From: Odontocerum albicorne
Lineage: Eukaryota > Arthropoda > Insecta > Trichoptera > Odontoceridae
Assembly: GCA_949825065.1 (NCBI GenBank)
Contig: OX463859.1
Coordinates: 15,147,220-15,211,219 of the forward strand
Length of the DNA: 64,000 nucleotides
Direction: 5' to 3'
Shown: positions 20,725-57,322 of the stretch, piece by piece
How the letters are laid out: the number at the start of each line of letters is the position of its first letter
How positions within the stretch are numbered: position 1 is the stretch's first letter
Notes under the pieces: model-generated
Databases searched by the model: none
Seen by the model: only the letters and a program-made list of their open reading frames with translations
Told to the model about the DNA's origin: nothing
Made by a program: the position numbers and the translations under genes

Positions 20725-23211
20725 CCCATTAACGCCCAAAAGAAAACTACATGTGAAAATTATTTTTTATTGTTATTTATTACAACATTGTGAACACTTA
20801 ATACTATTAGAAAAGAAAAATTTAAATAAACACTTATATTTTAGAAAATAAAGGGCTGTACACGGCTGTGTACAGTGGGCGGTTTAAGAGTGAAATTGTC
20901 CAAAACACGGTCGCTCAACACACAACGTTTTCTTACAGAGTCCGCATCGCCAGCGACCTCGGTTGTGGCAAATAACACAACGCAATGGGTTTTCTATGCG
21001 TTCGGGGTTGTGACCATTATTTTTTTGCTCCAATCCAAGTATTTTTGACGATGTCGGATGACTTTTCGTTTTTATGTGTCGTATGTACCCTCGGGCAATC
21101 GTCCGTCTGAACAATAATTGGTCCATACATGTCACCTGTCCAGTCTTGCTGAGTAACACATGTAGTCGCCAAGCATTAGAAATAGCCATATCTAGTAAGT
21201 AGGTAAAGATTACCCACCACCATTTTTTTCCTCTTATGGACACTCGGTAAAGACTGATGGACTGATCCATTTGGTCGACGCCACCCATTCCTCTGTTGTA
21301 ATTTATAAACAGTCTTGGGACATTGACTTCCACTTTTTGCTTTTGAACCTTGCACCATCTTCTCACTTTTCCCAGAGGCTCTATACTGTCAAAATTGGAT
21401 CCCATTGTAACAACATTATTATCTTTCCAGCGTACAATTGTAATTTCATTTTTTGTGTCAAATCGATAGTCATACTCTGCTCTAGGTCGCTTTTTCATTA
21501 CCTTCACAGTGGTAAGTGGACAATTCTTAGTTCTATTCTCTCGCATTGTGCCTGTGGCCCTGTAGCCTAAGAGTCGCAAATCATGCAACAACTGATAATT
21601 TGTAAAAAAGTTATCGAAGTACACAATATGTTCATTTGGTACAATTGGCATCTTTGCCAGCAGAGATTTTACGACTCTCGCGCCGAGAGGATCAGCAGAA
21701 ACTTCTGTAGATGACTTGCCGCAATAAATGTCAAATGTGTAGCAGTAGCCATCAGAACTTGTTGCTGCCCAATTCCGATAGCCAAACCTCACAGGTTTTC
21801 CCATTATGAATTGTTTGGCTGAATGACGGCCAAAATATTTAATCATGGACTCATCTACAGACAAATTTTTATGAAAAACTCCCCACTGGCACGAGTTTCT
21901 CTGAATGAGATTACACAATGGTCTCACTTTGAACATTTTATCATTCGAATTTTCAACTAGAGAATTGTCTGCAAAGTGTAGGTTTCTTTTTATTTCCAAA
22001 AACCTATTACGTGACATGCAATTTGCAACCAATGGAATGCCAAGATCTTCATCCAAACTCCAATAAGCACGTTCGGTAGGTAATTCGTGATATCCAGTCA
22101 ATATCAATATGCCCAAAAAAGATTTCAAGTCCTCACAATTAATTTCAAAATTATGTCGATTATTTTGACCAGCGTACAAAACACTATTTTGTGTTATCAA
22201 GTTCATAACCTCTTCATCAAAGAATTTTTCAAACAACATTGTAGGGTTGTGGTCTTTTATGGATTCTACAACAGTCTTTTGTCTGCTCTGAATGGCATCG
22301 GTAATGTTATGTGTTGTACTATATATAGGTGAAGTTTTTCTCCACTTAGGTGCGTCTTGACTTTTAACTCGTTTTGAAGATCTTATATAATTAGAAAGCG
22401 GCTCATCATCACTGTCCGAAATATCATGGCCAGGACGACGTGGAATTACTTGCACTGTACCTGGCACATCTTTTGGAAGATTAGAGGACGTCAAATCATC
22501 GTCATTCCCTTCTTCTTCGTCACTCAGGACATCAGGATTTGGTGGAATCAATACTATATCGTATTCGACTTCATCGTTTTCATCGGACATTATTGATTCA
22601 AGGGCTTCTTCGAGTCTTGTATAGGTATTATGGCTTGTGAAAACACGACGGGCCGCCATTTTAAAAATTTTAAGGATTTCAGGATTCGACAATTATAGTT
22701 ATCGGGTTATCAAATATATGTGTTATCGAATTATGCCTTTAGCACACTGCAGGGTATGAACTGAGCAAGAAACAAAAGCGAACTGAATATGATCTGCTTC
22801 CACGAGTCATTAACATTTTTACAGTCAGATGCCCATTGTACACGCTTGTGTACAGGGCAATAAAATATAACCCAGCACACCATAAACAATTTTTTTCGTT
22901 GCAGTAATAAAATCACGCGTTATAATAGAGTCTAACTATACCTAATAATAAAAAAACAAGAGAAAATATTTTATTATTTATAATAAAAACGTTAAAAACA
23001 TCTTACGAAAAAAATCAAATTTCATATCCATATTGCGATGATAAACCAATGATATTTATTTACGCATTATTGCCAAATTTTATTTTTTTATAGTTAACTA
23101 CTATTTTATAGTTTCGAAATAAGTAATTACTTCCATTATAATCATATAAAGAAAACACCAATTCGCGCTTTGAACAGGTGTACACAAGCGTGTACGGCGG
23201 GCGTTAATGGG
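20725..23211 (-). mobile_element. Complete piggyBac-family transposon
   Basis: The element is bounded by TTAA on both sides (20721-20724 and 23212-23215) with 13-bp terminal inverted repeats CCCATTAACGCCC and GGGCGTTAATGGG. Three palindrome-like subterminal motifs share GTACAC and GTGTAC halves: 20853-20880, 22831-22858, and 23178-23195, which abuts the right terminal repeat. The interior carries one intact transposase gene on the minus strand. TTAA duplication, short repeats and a single intronless gene are the piggyBac hallmarks. The intact ends and frame suggest a young insertion. Confidence 0.93.
20884..22659 (-). CDS. piggyBac transposase, intact, 591 aa
   Basis: The frame from ATG 22659 is open for 591 residues. 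An upstream TTG would add 11 residues, but the ATG at MAARRVF is the natural start. An acidic N-terminal region (about 20-90) leads into the DDE_Tnp_1_7 core. Candidate catalytic aspartates are D269 in NLSVDESMIKYFG, D349 in HIVYFDNFFTNYQLL, and D462 in RGMGGVDQMDQS, spaced as in piggyBac (268, 346, 447 in the Trichoplusia protein). The C-terminus has a cysteine-rich cross-brace (561 CVIC, 572 CGLC, then C580, C585 and H590), the end-binding domain of active piggyBacs. The enzyme excises and inserts the element at TTAA by a hairpin route that leaves no footprint. All key residues are present, so activity is plausible but untested. It is flanked directly by the element's own ends, so it is not a domesticated host gene. 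Confidence 0.93.
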   Translation of the reverse strand: MAARRVFTSHNTYTRLEEALESIMSDENDEVEYDIVLIPPNPDVLSDEEEGNDDDLTSSNLPKDVPGTVQVIPRRPGHDISDSDDEPLSNYIRSSKRVKSQDAPKWRKTSPIYSTTHNITDAIQSRQKTVVESIKDHNPTMLFEKFFDEEVMNLITQNSVLYAGQNNRHNFEINCEDLKSFLGILILTGYHELPTERAYWSLDEDLGIPLVANCMSRNRFLEIKRNLHFADNSLVENSNDKMFKVRPLCNLIQRNSCQWGVFHKNLSVDESMIKYFGRHSAKQFIMGKPVRFGYRNWAATSSDGYCYTFDIYCGKSSTEVSADPLGARVVKSLLAKMPIVPNEHIVYFDNFFTNYQLLHDLRLLGYRATGTMRENRTKNCPLTTVKVMKKRPRAEYDYRFDTKNEITIVRWKDNNVVTMGSNFDSIEPLGKVRRWCKVQKQKVEVNVPRLFINYNRGMGGVDQMDQSISLYRVSIRGKKWWWVIFTYLLDMAISNAWRLHVLLSKTGQVTCMDQLLFRRTIARGYIRHIKTKSHPTSSKILGLEQKNNGHNPERIENPLRCVICHNRGRWRCGLCKKTLCVERPCFGQFHS

Positions 23212-23215
23212 TTAA

Positions 23216-24560
23216 GTTGTGTCAAAAGTTTTCAGCTTTTTGTATGTGTTAACGTTGATTTGTGAATTTCTGTTTATCTGCAGATTCCCTAGGTAATGTT
23301 AAAATCATCAGACCTTTGAGGTTAAAGTTGAAAAAAAATCGTTCATCACAACTAGCTAGTTAACATGTAAACTAACTCGTTAATGTATACATTAATTAAA
23401 CATCGTTAGATCAAGTCCAAATTTGATATCAAACACGATTACCTAATGAGTACATACCTCATTTACATGTAATGTATTTCATGTATTAAATGTTCTATCG
23501 ACAAATTAGATCTTATTTATCTAACGTTTGACTGCAATGTGTACACACAGTATGTGACTTTTTAAAATCCTGAACTATATGAAAATACGTATGATGTTTT
23601 GAAAAATATTTATATTAGAGAAATACTCATAATAAAATTAGAAAAATAATTGAAATAAAATAAAAGTACAAAGATTTAATACTAAAAGAAATTGTGCAGG
23701 CAGCCTATTTTAACAGTTTTTGGACATCCCGTTAATGTAAACATCAACTATAAAAGCGAGAAATAATTTTTTCGTACTTTAACTCTATGGTTCAGTTAAG
23801 AGATTCAATGCGATCAAATTATTAAGGTAATTCACGTGTGGCTGACTAATTATCAAAATTAAAAAAAAAATCACTTGACGTACACGCGTTCCGCTCGAAG
23901 TATATTTAGACACTGGTGAATATTTGTGTGTGCTAATACTAATAAACGAAACATCCATGCGTTGCTACGAATTGAGTATGTTTATACAATTTCAACGCAC
24001 TAGGAGCGGTAATAGTGTCTTTGGTTTGCCACCCAACGGTTGCGAAGAAGAACACACTAGGCGCGATGTTAGCATTGAACGTGTTAATGTGAACGAAAAC
24101 AAGGAATGTTAAGATTTATTCACCCATATCAAATGTTAAATAAAATATAAATCTAGATATTCAGGTCATTACTCTAATAAACTACATACCATCACATCGT
24201 CTTTTTGTTGAAGTAGGCATAGAAGAGAGAGTGCCACACTTTCCTATCGCGACACATATCTTCGTTTCTACATCAATACAACTTCTGCGATTTCTCTTAC
24301 GTTTCTTTCAAAATATCATTCATTTGATCTGATCATTCTTTCATTGATCTTTCTCTACCATGCCTTACATTCACATTTGTATTGTATATTTGTTTTGTTA
24401 GACATTCTTCAATCATTTGTTCTACATACCCAAACCATCTTGAGAGTGCTAATATTCATTTTACTTATTATATGCTGAGTGTAGTAAGTAAACTGTACAG
24501 AAAAATTGTGATAAAAAGAGAGAAGAAGTACTGAAAAGAAAGTTCCTTTCTAAGTTGAAG
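23216..24560. other. Intergenic stretch, no gene recognised
   Basis: AT-rich sequence between the piggyBac element and the CIP2A-like gene. A frame at 23924-24112 has no recognised domain. Positions about 24215-24400 share a pattern with 45800-45960 and more loosely 56405-56570 (TTCCTATC, CGACACA, TTTCTCT, TTTCAGAATATCATTCA-like words), so they are probably decayed copies of one dispersed repeat. The CIP2A promoter and 5' exon should lie in or just after this stretch but were not identified. Confidence 0.4.
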
Positions 24561-24564
24561 AGGC

Positions 24565-24900
24565 TGCGTGGATCAGATTCCCTTTTTGCGTATGCTTGTG
24601 GAAAAATGTTTAGCAAAAAATAAAATCAGGATATTGAGCATTTATGAATTTGGAAAAGTATGTGACTGCGTAATAAGAGGCAAGTTATGTAATTTTTTTA
24701 ATAAATATGATGTTGATTTCAAATTGATTCATGCTATTGCCTCATGCGCTGAAAGTAGAGCACGTATTTGAGTGAATGGTGCTTTAACTGAGTGGTTTAA
24801 TATTTTTAAAGGGATAAAGCAAGGAGGTATTATGTCATCCTGCTTGTTTAATATTTACATAGATTCATGTGAAGGAATTACAGAGGTCAATCAGTGACAT
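24565..24900 (+). pseudogene. Reverse transcriptase fragment (RTE-like LINE)
   Basis: The plus frame carries an EFGKVCDCVIRGKL block corresponding to the palm motif where LINE reverse transcriptases read DFEKAFDSVDR. After a stop at 24771 comes FKGIKQGGIMSSCLFNIYID, matching the GVRQGCVLSPLLFNLYI motif. The catalytic YADD box is not found. It lies less than 150 bp upstream of the first recognised CIP2A exon. A second copy of the same region lies at 39260-39490. Confidence 0.68.
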
Positions 24901-25029
24901 ACGAATTATTGTATAGGGTTAATTGTTTTTCTGTTCTTGAAAACTTTCCTCAAGAAGTTGCCAATTTTTCAGGTTCCACCATAATAATTAAAGACTCATG
25001 TTTTTTGCACTTCTAGGGATCATTGCAAG

Positions 25030-50588
<25,559 letters not shown>

Positions 50589-52969
50589 GTGGATGCACTA
50601 ACTATTGAGTTTTGACTGAAATTTCGAATATATTGCCTCAGCGGTTGGGTTTCAATGTTATCATCTAAGAATTTTATAAGATATTTTCATCTAAATCCAC
50701 TAATAAAATATCCTTACGATAATAATTTTACCAAATAAATACCAGTTACGGTTATAGGCATATTACCTCAACCACATACACATGTACACCTGTCAGCAAT
50801 TTTTATATTTAAAAAAGGAGAAATGTTAATTGATTTGGTATTTATATTTTAAAACTCCATTTTAAAACCAAATGATTTGAGATTTAAATATGAAAAAATT
50901 CTACACAATAACTTAAATTAAAGTGATAGACCTGTTTCATTTTACAAAAGCATTGTCAATCTCAGTTTAACAATGGTTTTTTTTAAGCTAAACAGATTCT
51001 GTCACTTTAAGTTGAAGTGTCAAATCATTCTGTTTTAAGAAGGAAAAATTATTAACCCTTTTCCTACATTTTTCTTCTTATAGTTTACCTCCTGTGTTAG
51101 GTTATTTTTGAAAATCAAAACTACCTTTTGTTGATGATGCAAAACAACCGGATAAGTCTTCTGAGGTACAAAAAACTGAAGGCTATGAATTTACATAATG
51201 GTCAGAGTCGGGATCCACAGTGGCGGCACAGATGTACAGCCTGACTATAGTCGGGACCTGCAGTGCATCGGTTAAATTTGAAAAGAAATAAAACCAATAC
51301 GAGTAGCATCAATTTTCAAATTTATTATCAAGTACTTGACCAGTTTTTACATCTTCCAATAGTGTTACGATAAGTTGATTAGCAATTTTGGCCTTATGTG
51401 AGAGAATGTAAACTTGAGAGTGACTTGGATTGAGGTGACATCACTGTGTTCCTGATGAACAAGAGAGTGATAGAATAAATTAGACTTGGGTTTTAAGTTA
51501 TCGCATTTTATATTTTGCTTGGACCCATTTTATCATATGAATTTTCATAAATTTGAATTCCCACATTTTACGACTTGTATACGAATAAAGCAAATCTGAC
51601 ACTGCTGAACCTTTAAAACACATCACAATATTCCTTTTTTTCATGCTTTTCTTTAATTTTATCTACCATGAACATAAATTGTTGTATACATTTTCACATT
51701 TGTTTTATTTTTTTTACGTTATCATTGGGTTTATTGAAACACAGTTTTGACATTTATGAAAGAATATTGCTTACAAATGTATTAGTTTTTTTTTTCCTAT
51801 AATGAAAGAAAATATTTCATAAAAAAATGTCTACATTAAGTATTTAACATATTGACTGGTGAATAATTTAATTTAAAATCATGACGGTGTTCAAACTTTG
51901 CCCGTATTTAAAATTCTTAACAAAATAGTAAAAAGGTGAGAGTAGGTACAATTCACTGTTATATACCTTTAAAAACCCTATCAGTAGACCCCTGTTAGGG
52001 CGCTGATTTTGAATCCATCCAAAGCAATTTGAAATAGAACAGCGGCAATGGGCATTTCAAGCACGCAGCATAAGTTTATATGAACGCCTATAGGTATTTT
52101 CAGCACTTATTTTGTTGATAAAAATATTTGAGATATTTTGTGAATATTGATTTTCCCCAATTTACATTTTGCCTAATTTCATACCAATTTTTTTTCACTG
52201 TTAAATGTAAAATGCTGGTAACATTATAAAAAAGTCCTTTATGAGTTTGGTTTAGATATCATCCAGGTTAATTGTCTAGTCTGATTGATATGAAGTTGAC
52301 ACATAAATTTTTTCCCAGTATATTATTGGCAGGTTCTTTTGTTGATGGTTTTTAGTAACACTATAGTTAATCACTTGGATATTGATAAAAAATATCTGAT
52401 TGTACCAACTTAACTTGGTTCAGCTTTAAATTAATCACACGTATGATGTGCAGTGATAATTCTAAAAATTTGTTTTTTATATTTTTGTGACATAAAAATT
52501 TAAATAAAATATGCTTTGTATTCGACATGTGGTTGTTTTATGTTAGATAATTTGTATATATCAATAATCATTAATAAAATGTTAATGTAAGAAAAGGCTG
52601 TTATTTATTTTCCCTTGGACACATTCACTACCACAGCAAGTTCATAGACATGAAGTCTTATTGAGTACTAACTGGTCTTTTGTTATTTGCTTTATTACAT
52701 AATTAATTTTTCTTCTGGAATAATGGCCATGAGCCTTTTTACTTTTACTGCACCTCATCTTTAAAAAATGAAGCCGGACCCCTAGATGATACCAAAATAC
52801 ATATACCGATCCATCTCACGAGAAAGTTTGAGTACCACCGATTGTATATTATCTCTGGCACTGATATACACATATGATACATTCCCACATTTAATGGCGT
52901 GAAATAATAGCATTTTATAACTTTAGATTAATCTTGAATAATTCCATCAACCTTGTATTTGGACACCAT
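50589..52969 (+). other. Probable 3' untranslated region of the CIP2A-like gene and flank
   Basis: No gene is seen. Candidate AATAAA signals follow the stop at 50702, about 50743, about 51288, about 51474 and about 52503, so the poly(A) site cannot be chosen. TTAACCCTTTTCC at 51054 and CGGTTAA at 51252 could be ends of another TTAA-flanked MITE, but the match is too short to call. Positions 52770-52850 repeat 43385-43470. Confidence 0.45.
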
Positions 52970-53372
52970 CTCATCACTTGACACTGGCATTCACTCTTTC
53001 ATATATAGAAGTTCACATCCATTATTCTAGGACAGTGGTCTCCAAACATTTTGATTGTGTACCCTTAAGACAAGAAATTTATAGTGGGAACCCCTGAATA
53101 TATAGGGGTTCGCACTACATTTTTTATACATATGTAAAAATGTCACAGATTGGCAGTTTTAAATGAAATAATGTCAATTCCTCGTCTATTTGATGTTTAT
53201 GATCGTGTAATTTAAAAATACAAGTTAGTATTTGTAATTTGTCACTAGTCGTACCCCCAAGTATTGACTCGCGTACCCCACTGTTCTAGGAGACCATAAA
53301 TTCTTCTTTTTGAATAATGTCTGTGAACTCCTATATATGGAGTATACGCCAGTGTCAAGTGACGGACCATAG
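52970..53372. repeat. Foldback element split by a hAT MITE
   Basis: Left arm CACTTGACACTGGC, ATATATAGAAGTTCACATCC, ATTATTC mirrors right arm ATTATTC-like text (reverse-complemented CACTTGACACTGGCGTATAC, ATATATAGGAGTTCACAGAC, ATTATTC). The hAT MITE at 53033-53283 sits between the arms, so it inserted into the loop of an older inverted-repeat element. Confidence 0.72.
53033..53283. mobile_element. hAT-like MITE, 251 bp
   Basis: Ends CAGTGGTCTCCAAAC and, reverse-complemented, CAGTGGGGTACGCGAGTC are flanked by a perfect 8-bp duplication TTCTAGGA (53025-53032 and 53284-53291). GTACCC words lie inside both ends. No ORF. Confidence 0.85.
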
Positions 53373-53547
53373 ATTAATTTGTTACATTGGCTAACTAGTA
53401 TCTCTGATTTCATTGATTTTCAAGGAATATTAGGATAGGAAACTAAGTGATTTGATTTTTACAAGATAGGAATATGGAACTGATCACCTTCTCATTTATC
53501 ATTCCTGTATAACAATTGATTGTAATATATCAACTTATTGTTTTTAG

Positions 53548-53658
53548 GTAAAACCGGGTTTTTCTTTCAATATCAATTCTCTGAGAGAACCCATGATTCT
53601 GGCCACGTGCTCTGCTAAAGATGCGCAACGATTCAGCCACGAGCTAGAGATGTGCTAA
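53548..53658 (+). other. Orphan exon-like open frame, 36 codons plus stop
   Basis: After a pyrimidine-rich tract and TAG (TTGTTTTTAG) the frame reads VKPGFSFNINSLREPMILAT, then CSAKDAQRFSHELEMC and TAA. The residue mix looks like real protein, with a possible C-terminal helix, unlike the neighbouring AT-rich noise. It lies 3 kb past the CIP2A-like stop on the same strand. It may be a last exon of another or alternative transcript, or an exon relic. No family was recognised. Confidence 0.4.
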
Positions 53659-54133
53659 AATTGATTGATGATTTCAGATTGTACTGGGCCTGGAGTAATC
53701 TTTAAATGTATTTTTTTGTTCAGTGCCCTCTGAACAACAGAGAAAACTCAACTATTGGTTTGTGATTTTTAAATTGAGTTGCAAATCAACAAGAAAAATT
53801 CCCTATTGTCATGGGAAGCAACAATGCCCATAATAAATAAATTTGCAATAAATCGGTAAAAATCAGATACCGGAATTTATTTCCTAAAATGGGAAAAGTA
53901 TTTTTAAATAATTGATTCAAGATTACATTAAATAATTTGAATCCTAAGGTATACTCACTAGATTGTTTTTGCATTTCTTTAAAAAGAAATAAAACAATAT
54001 GAATTGTCATAACTATATTTGTGATAAAAAAATCATTATAATTTTACGAAGACGAAACTTATACTATATTTCAATAAATTTATTTTTAGTATAATTTGAA
54101 ATTAAATTTTCTCTCAATTATTGTAGTTTATAC

Positions 54134-54431
54134 CAGTGCTTCCCAATTACTTTCATGTAACGGCCCCCTAAATCTGAAGTAATTAATTCCTTCCCCCCCC
54201 CCCAACACTTTTTTTATAGTTGAAGATTTATTTGGCAATAATTATTACAATTAAAATACACATATTTATATTCAACACAAAATTATAGGAACTTGCTTAA
54301 AAACTTTTTTTTTAAATAAAAACTATACTCACATGAAACAATTTAATACTCACATGAATATTTGTACTTTGTACTGAATATTTTCGCGACCCCCACGAGA
54401 AATCCCACGGCCCCCAATTTGGGAAGCACTG
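54134..54431. mobile_element. hAT MITE, 298 bp, copy 1
   Basis: Ends CAGTGCTTCCCAATTAC and, reverse-complemented, CAGTGCTTCCCAAATTGG are flanked by a perfect 8-bp duplication GTTTATAC (54126-54133 and 54432-54439). The body is nearly identical to the reverse complement of 59364-59660. It carries a C9-10 homopolymer near one end. No ORF. It is 310 bp downstream of the zinc-finger gene's stop. Confidence 0.93.
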
Positions 54432-54741
54432 GTTTATACATTAAAAACTTCAAGGAAGGTAAAAGTTCCTTCTTTAGTTTCTCTTAGTGTATACATCAAT
54501 ATAAAATGTATAGTAATAAATTATCCATTTGGAATTATACTGAACTATGCTCATAAAATCACTCGTGATAATAAATGTTGAAAATCCCAAAACTCAAGAG
54601 TTTTTGTGATTTTTTTCTATATGAAAATAATATTTTTTTAGCATGATGGCATACTTAGCTTGCAAATATCTAAAAGGTGTAAATAAGTCAATATAATTCC
54701 AAAGGGATAAAATCATTTCTGTAATACAAGCAGCTTTGCGG

Positions 54742-56032
54742 TTATTCTAAATTATGAAACATTTGATGTTTCTTTAACTCAGATTTTCGTATGAAGGTTT
54801 TCTCACACTGAGAACATTTATATGGCTTCTCTCCACTGTGAATCATTTCATGAATCTTCAAATCTCTAGCACGAGTAAAGTTCTTCCCACACTCTGCACA
54901 CCCATATGGTTTTTCTCCAGTGTGAATCATGTGATGGTTTTTTAATGATCCTTTCTGTGTGAAAGTCATTCCACATTCTGAACAACTGTATGGTTTTAAT
55001 CCACTGTGACTCATTTCATGTTTCTTCAATGATCCTTTTTCTGTGAAAGACTTTTCACACTGTGAACAACTGAAAGGTTTAATTCCTGTGTGAGTCAATT
55101 GATGTATCTTTAATTTTTCTTTTTGCGCAAAGGTCTTTTCACACAGTAAACACGCATATGGCCTTTCTCCGGTGTGAATGATTTCGTGTCTTTTTAATTT
55201 TCCCTTTTCTGCAAATCTTTTTCCACATTGTGAACAGCCAAAAGCCTTTTCCCCAGTATGTAATGCTTCATGACTTTTGAAGTTTGCTTTCACTCTGAAT
55301 GTCTTACCACAGTGTGAACAAGTATAGGGCTTTTTTGCTGTATGTATATTTTCATGCCTTTTTACATTTCTTTGTGATGTGAAAATCTTGCCACAGAGTG
55401 TACATTTAAAAATATTGTCTTCACTCTCCTCATCCATATTCAATGTCATCAATGTTTTTCTTCTTCGTGTTCTTCTTTTTCTAAGAGGACTAGTAACATC
55501 TGAAAATAAAAAAAAAAAACAGGCTTGATGAATATGAATTTAATGAGGTTCTTTACTATTTTCAACACTTCTAATTAATGAAGGACTTGTAAATTCATTA
55601 AATGTTTGTTAAAAACATTTTATATGATTGCCTTTTAAAATTATCTTGAATATTTCATGAAACTGGTTCAAAACAATGTGTAATATTTGCCCGGATGTAT
55701 TAATTATCTGATTTTGTAATTTGAAACAAAAGAAATTGTTTTCTCAATTCAAAGGGGTTGTAAGAAATACGAGGATCACACATAATAAACACACCAGGTT
55801 GTATTGTATACAATGAAAGTGTAATACAATACTCACTTGAATCTGTCGCAGCATCTCCAACATTTTGAGCATCCTTACAGGAGTCTTTAGCACTTTCTTC
55901 ATGAGAATCTGATTCATGAATTTGGACATCACACTCCATAGGCAATACGTCTTCATCTTCCTCTGAATCTAATAGTTCTTCTTTTACATAAACTGCGACA
56001 AAATTTGTTACGGATTGACCCTGAGAACTCAT
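54742..56032 (-). CDS. C2H2 zinc-finger protein, eight fingers, two exons
   Basis: Exon 1 is 56032-55837 and exon 2 is 55499-54742 on the minus strand. The junction GTGAGT/AG joins a split AAT codon and gives 317 residues. Exon 1 encodes an acidic region with VYVKEELLDSEEDED, similar to linker regions of many insect zinc-finger proteins. Exon 2 opens with a basic stretch (PLRKRRTRRRK, a likely nuclear signal) followed by eight tandem C2H2 fingers from FKCTLCGKIF to YKCSQCEKTF, most joined by TGEKP-like linkers. All eight have both Cys and both His. No ZAD, KRAB or BTB domain is visible. It is probably a nuclear DNA-binding regulator; the target cannot be predicted here. The 337-bp intron holds an inverted SINE-A scrap (55785-55835). 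The finger array shows no stops or shifts, so the gene appears intact. Confidence 0.88.
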
Positions 56033-56639
56033 AGTTGATTTGTGATTTACTATATTTATAAACTTGTGTATTAAATCAACTTCTTGGCATTATTGTTCAG
56101 AATATTAGCTGAAAATAAACAAGATAAAATTAAATTTATGAAAATGTTACATAGAGCTGTAACTGCTTATATGGTGGGTTATATTCCAGACCACCCCTAT
56201 AAAGCGAATATCACCATAAAGCCTAGTAATATGTTTATAATACAATTATTAAAGTGCATAACAAAGTTGGTATTTTAGCCAATGTAGAATTTGGGCAAAT
56301 GAGGTGGAGGCATGCAAATAAACTGAACTTGGGATATCACAATGACGTCAAACAACTGTCAAGCAAAGTATGCCTCTATATACAAACATACAATAACACC
56401 ATATTATCCATTTCAAGATAGGCAGAGAAGCCACATGTTTTTTTCTATGTATATAGCTTTTGCCTTCTTCATATTCATAAATCTCACCATACATGTTCTC
56501 CTTTTTCTCATACCTCATACATTTCCCTCAGTTAAATTTCTTCAACGATTTTCTTTTATGCTTTTCTTGATCCACTTCTTACTCTTACTTTCAGGGAGTC
56601 AAAGTGAGTGATTTACAGCATGCAGAAAACTTTATCAAT

Positions 56640-56720
56640 CTTGGCATGTATATTGTATTGTATTACACTTTCGTTTTACACAGTACAATCTGGTGGGTTT
56701 ATTGTCAAGTTTAGATTAGA
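56640..56720. repeat. SINE-A tail fragment
   Basis: TATTGTATTGTATTACACTT, then TCGTT, and ACAATCTGGTGGGTTTATTG match the tail end of the SINE-A copy at 11655. The tRNA-like head is missing. It abuts the MITE at 56739. Confidence 0.55.
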
Positions 56721-56738
56721 GCTACAATTTAGTATTAT

Positions 56739-57322
56739 ACTTCAGAAATTGTAGCACGGGTCCTATGACAGTTCACAAATTTGCCCCAATACAACCTTGT
56801 AACGGCGTTCAGTAATTTTAATTATTTTATCAACTTTAATATGAGCCTCGATTCTAATAAATAGCAAGTTATTTAGGTAAATACATTACATAAAACTAAC
56901 AATAATGACAAATTAATACATCTTGTTACAAATTAGCAAAAATGTGGCAGTTTGTTAAAATCAAATAATATTTGGTGACTTTTGTCAAAAGTCCCTACGT
57001 TAATCTACATTGGCTAGGGACGTTAATCTACATTGGCTAGGTATACGATAATTGGATTTTCGATTTTTTTATATTTAAAATTAAATGTTCCTAATTAGTG
57101 TTAATTCATAGTGGATCTTGGCCTATTTAAATATAGATACAAATCATACAATACATTAGAAAGTCAGTATAATGAAAATTAGGATATGTCAGTTTAGAGA
57201 AAAACAATTTTTCGATTTATAAAAAAACTATTCGATTTGTAAAAAAAAAAAACTATTTTATCCCATTCCTTTGAGACATGACATTTAAAACGTCGCAGGA
57301 CCCATCCTATATTTTCTGAAGT
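56739..57322. mobile_element. Longer relative of the 1264-1459 MITE
   Basis: The left end ACTTCAGAAATTGTAGCACG and right end, reverse-complemented, ACTTCAGAAAATATAGGATG are followed inside by GGGTCCTATGACAG and GGGTCCTGCGAC. Positions about 56765-56890 match the reverse complement of 1310-1430. It also holds a 24-bp direct duplication (GACGTTAATCTACATTGGCT type) at about 57000-57045. No ORF. Confidence 0.7.

Noticed and set aside
21176..22332. Smaller frames inside the piggyBac transposase on either strand
   Set aside because: They overlap the 591-codon frame in other phases and show no domain.
20884..22659. Domesticated piggyBac-derived host gene
   Set aside because: Terminal repeats and TTAA sites surround it exactly, so it is a transposon copy rather than an exapted gene.
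51054..51258. Possible TTAA-flanked MITE in the CIP2A 3' flank
   Set aside because: The TTAACCC start and GGTTAA end match for only a few bases and the inner sequence is not inverted.
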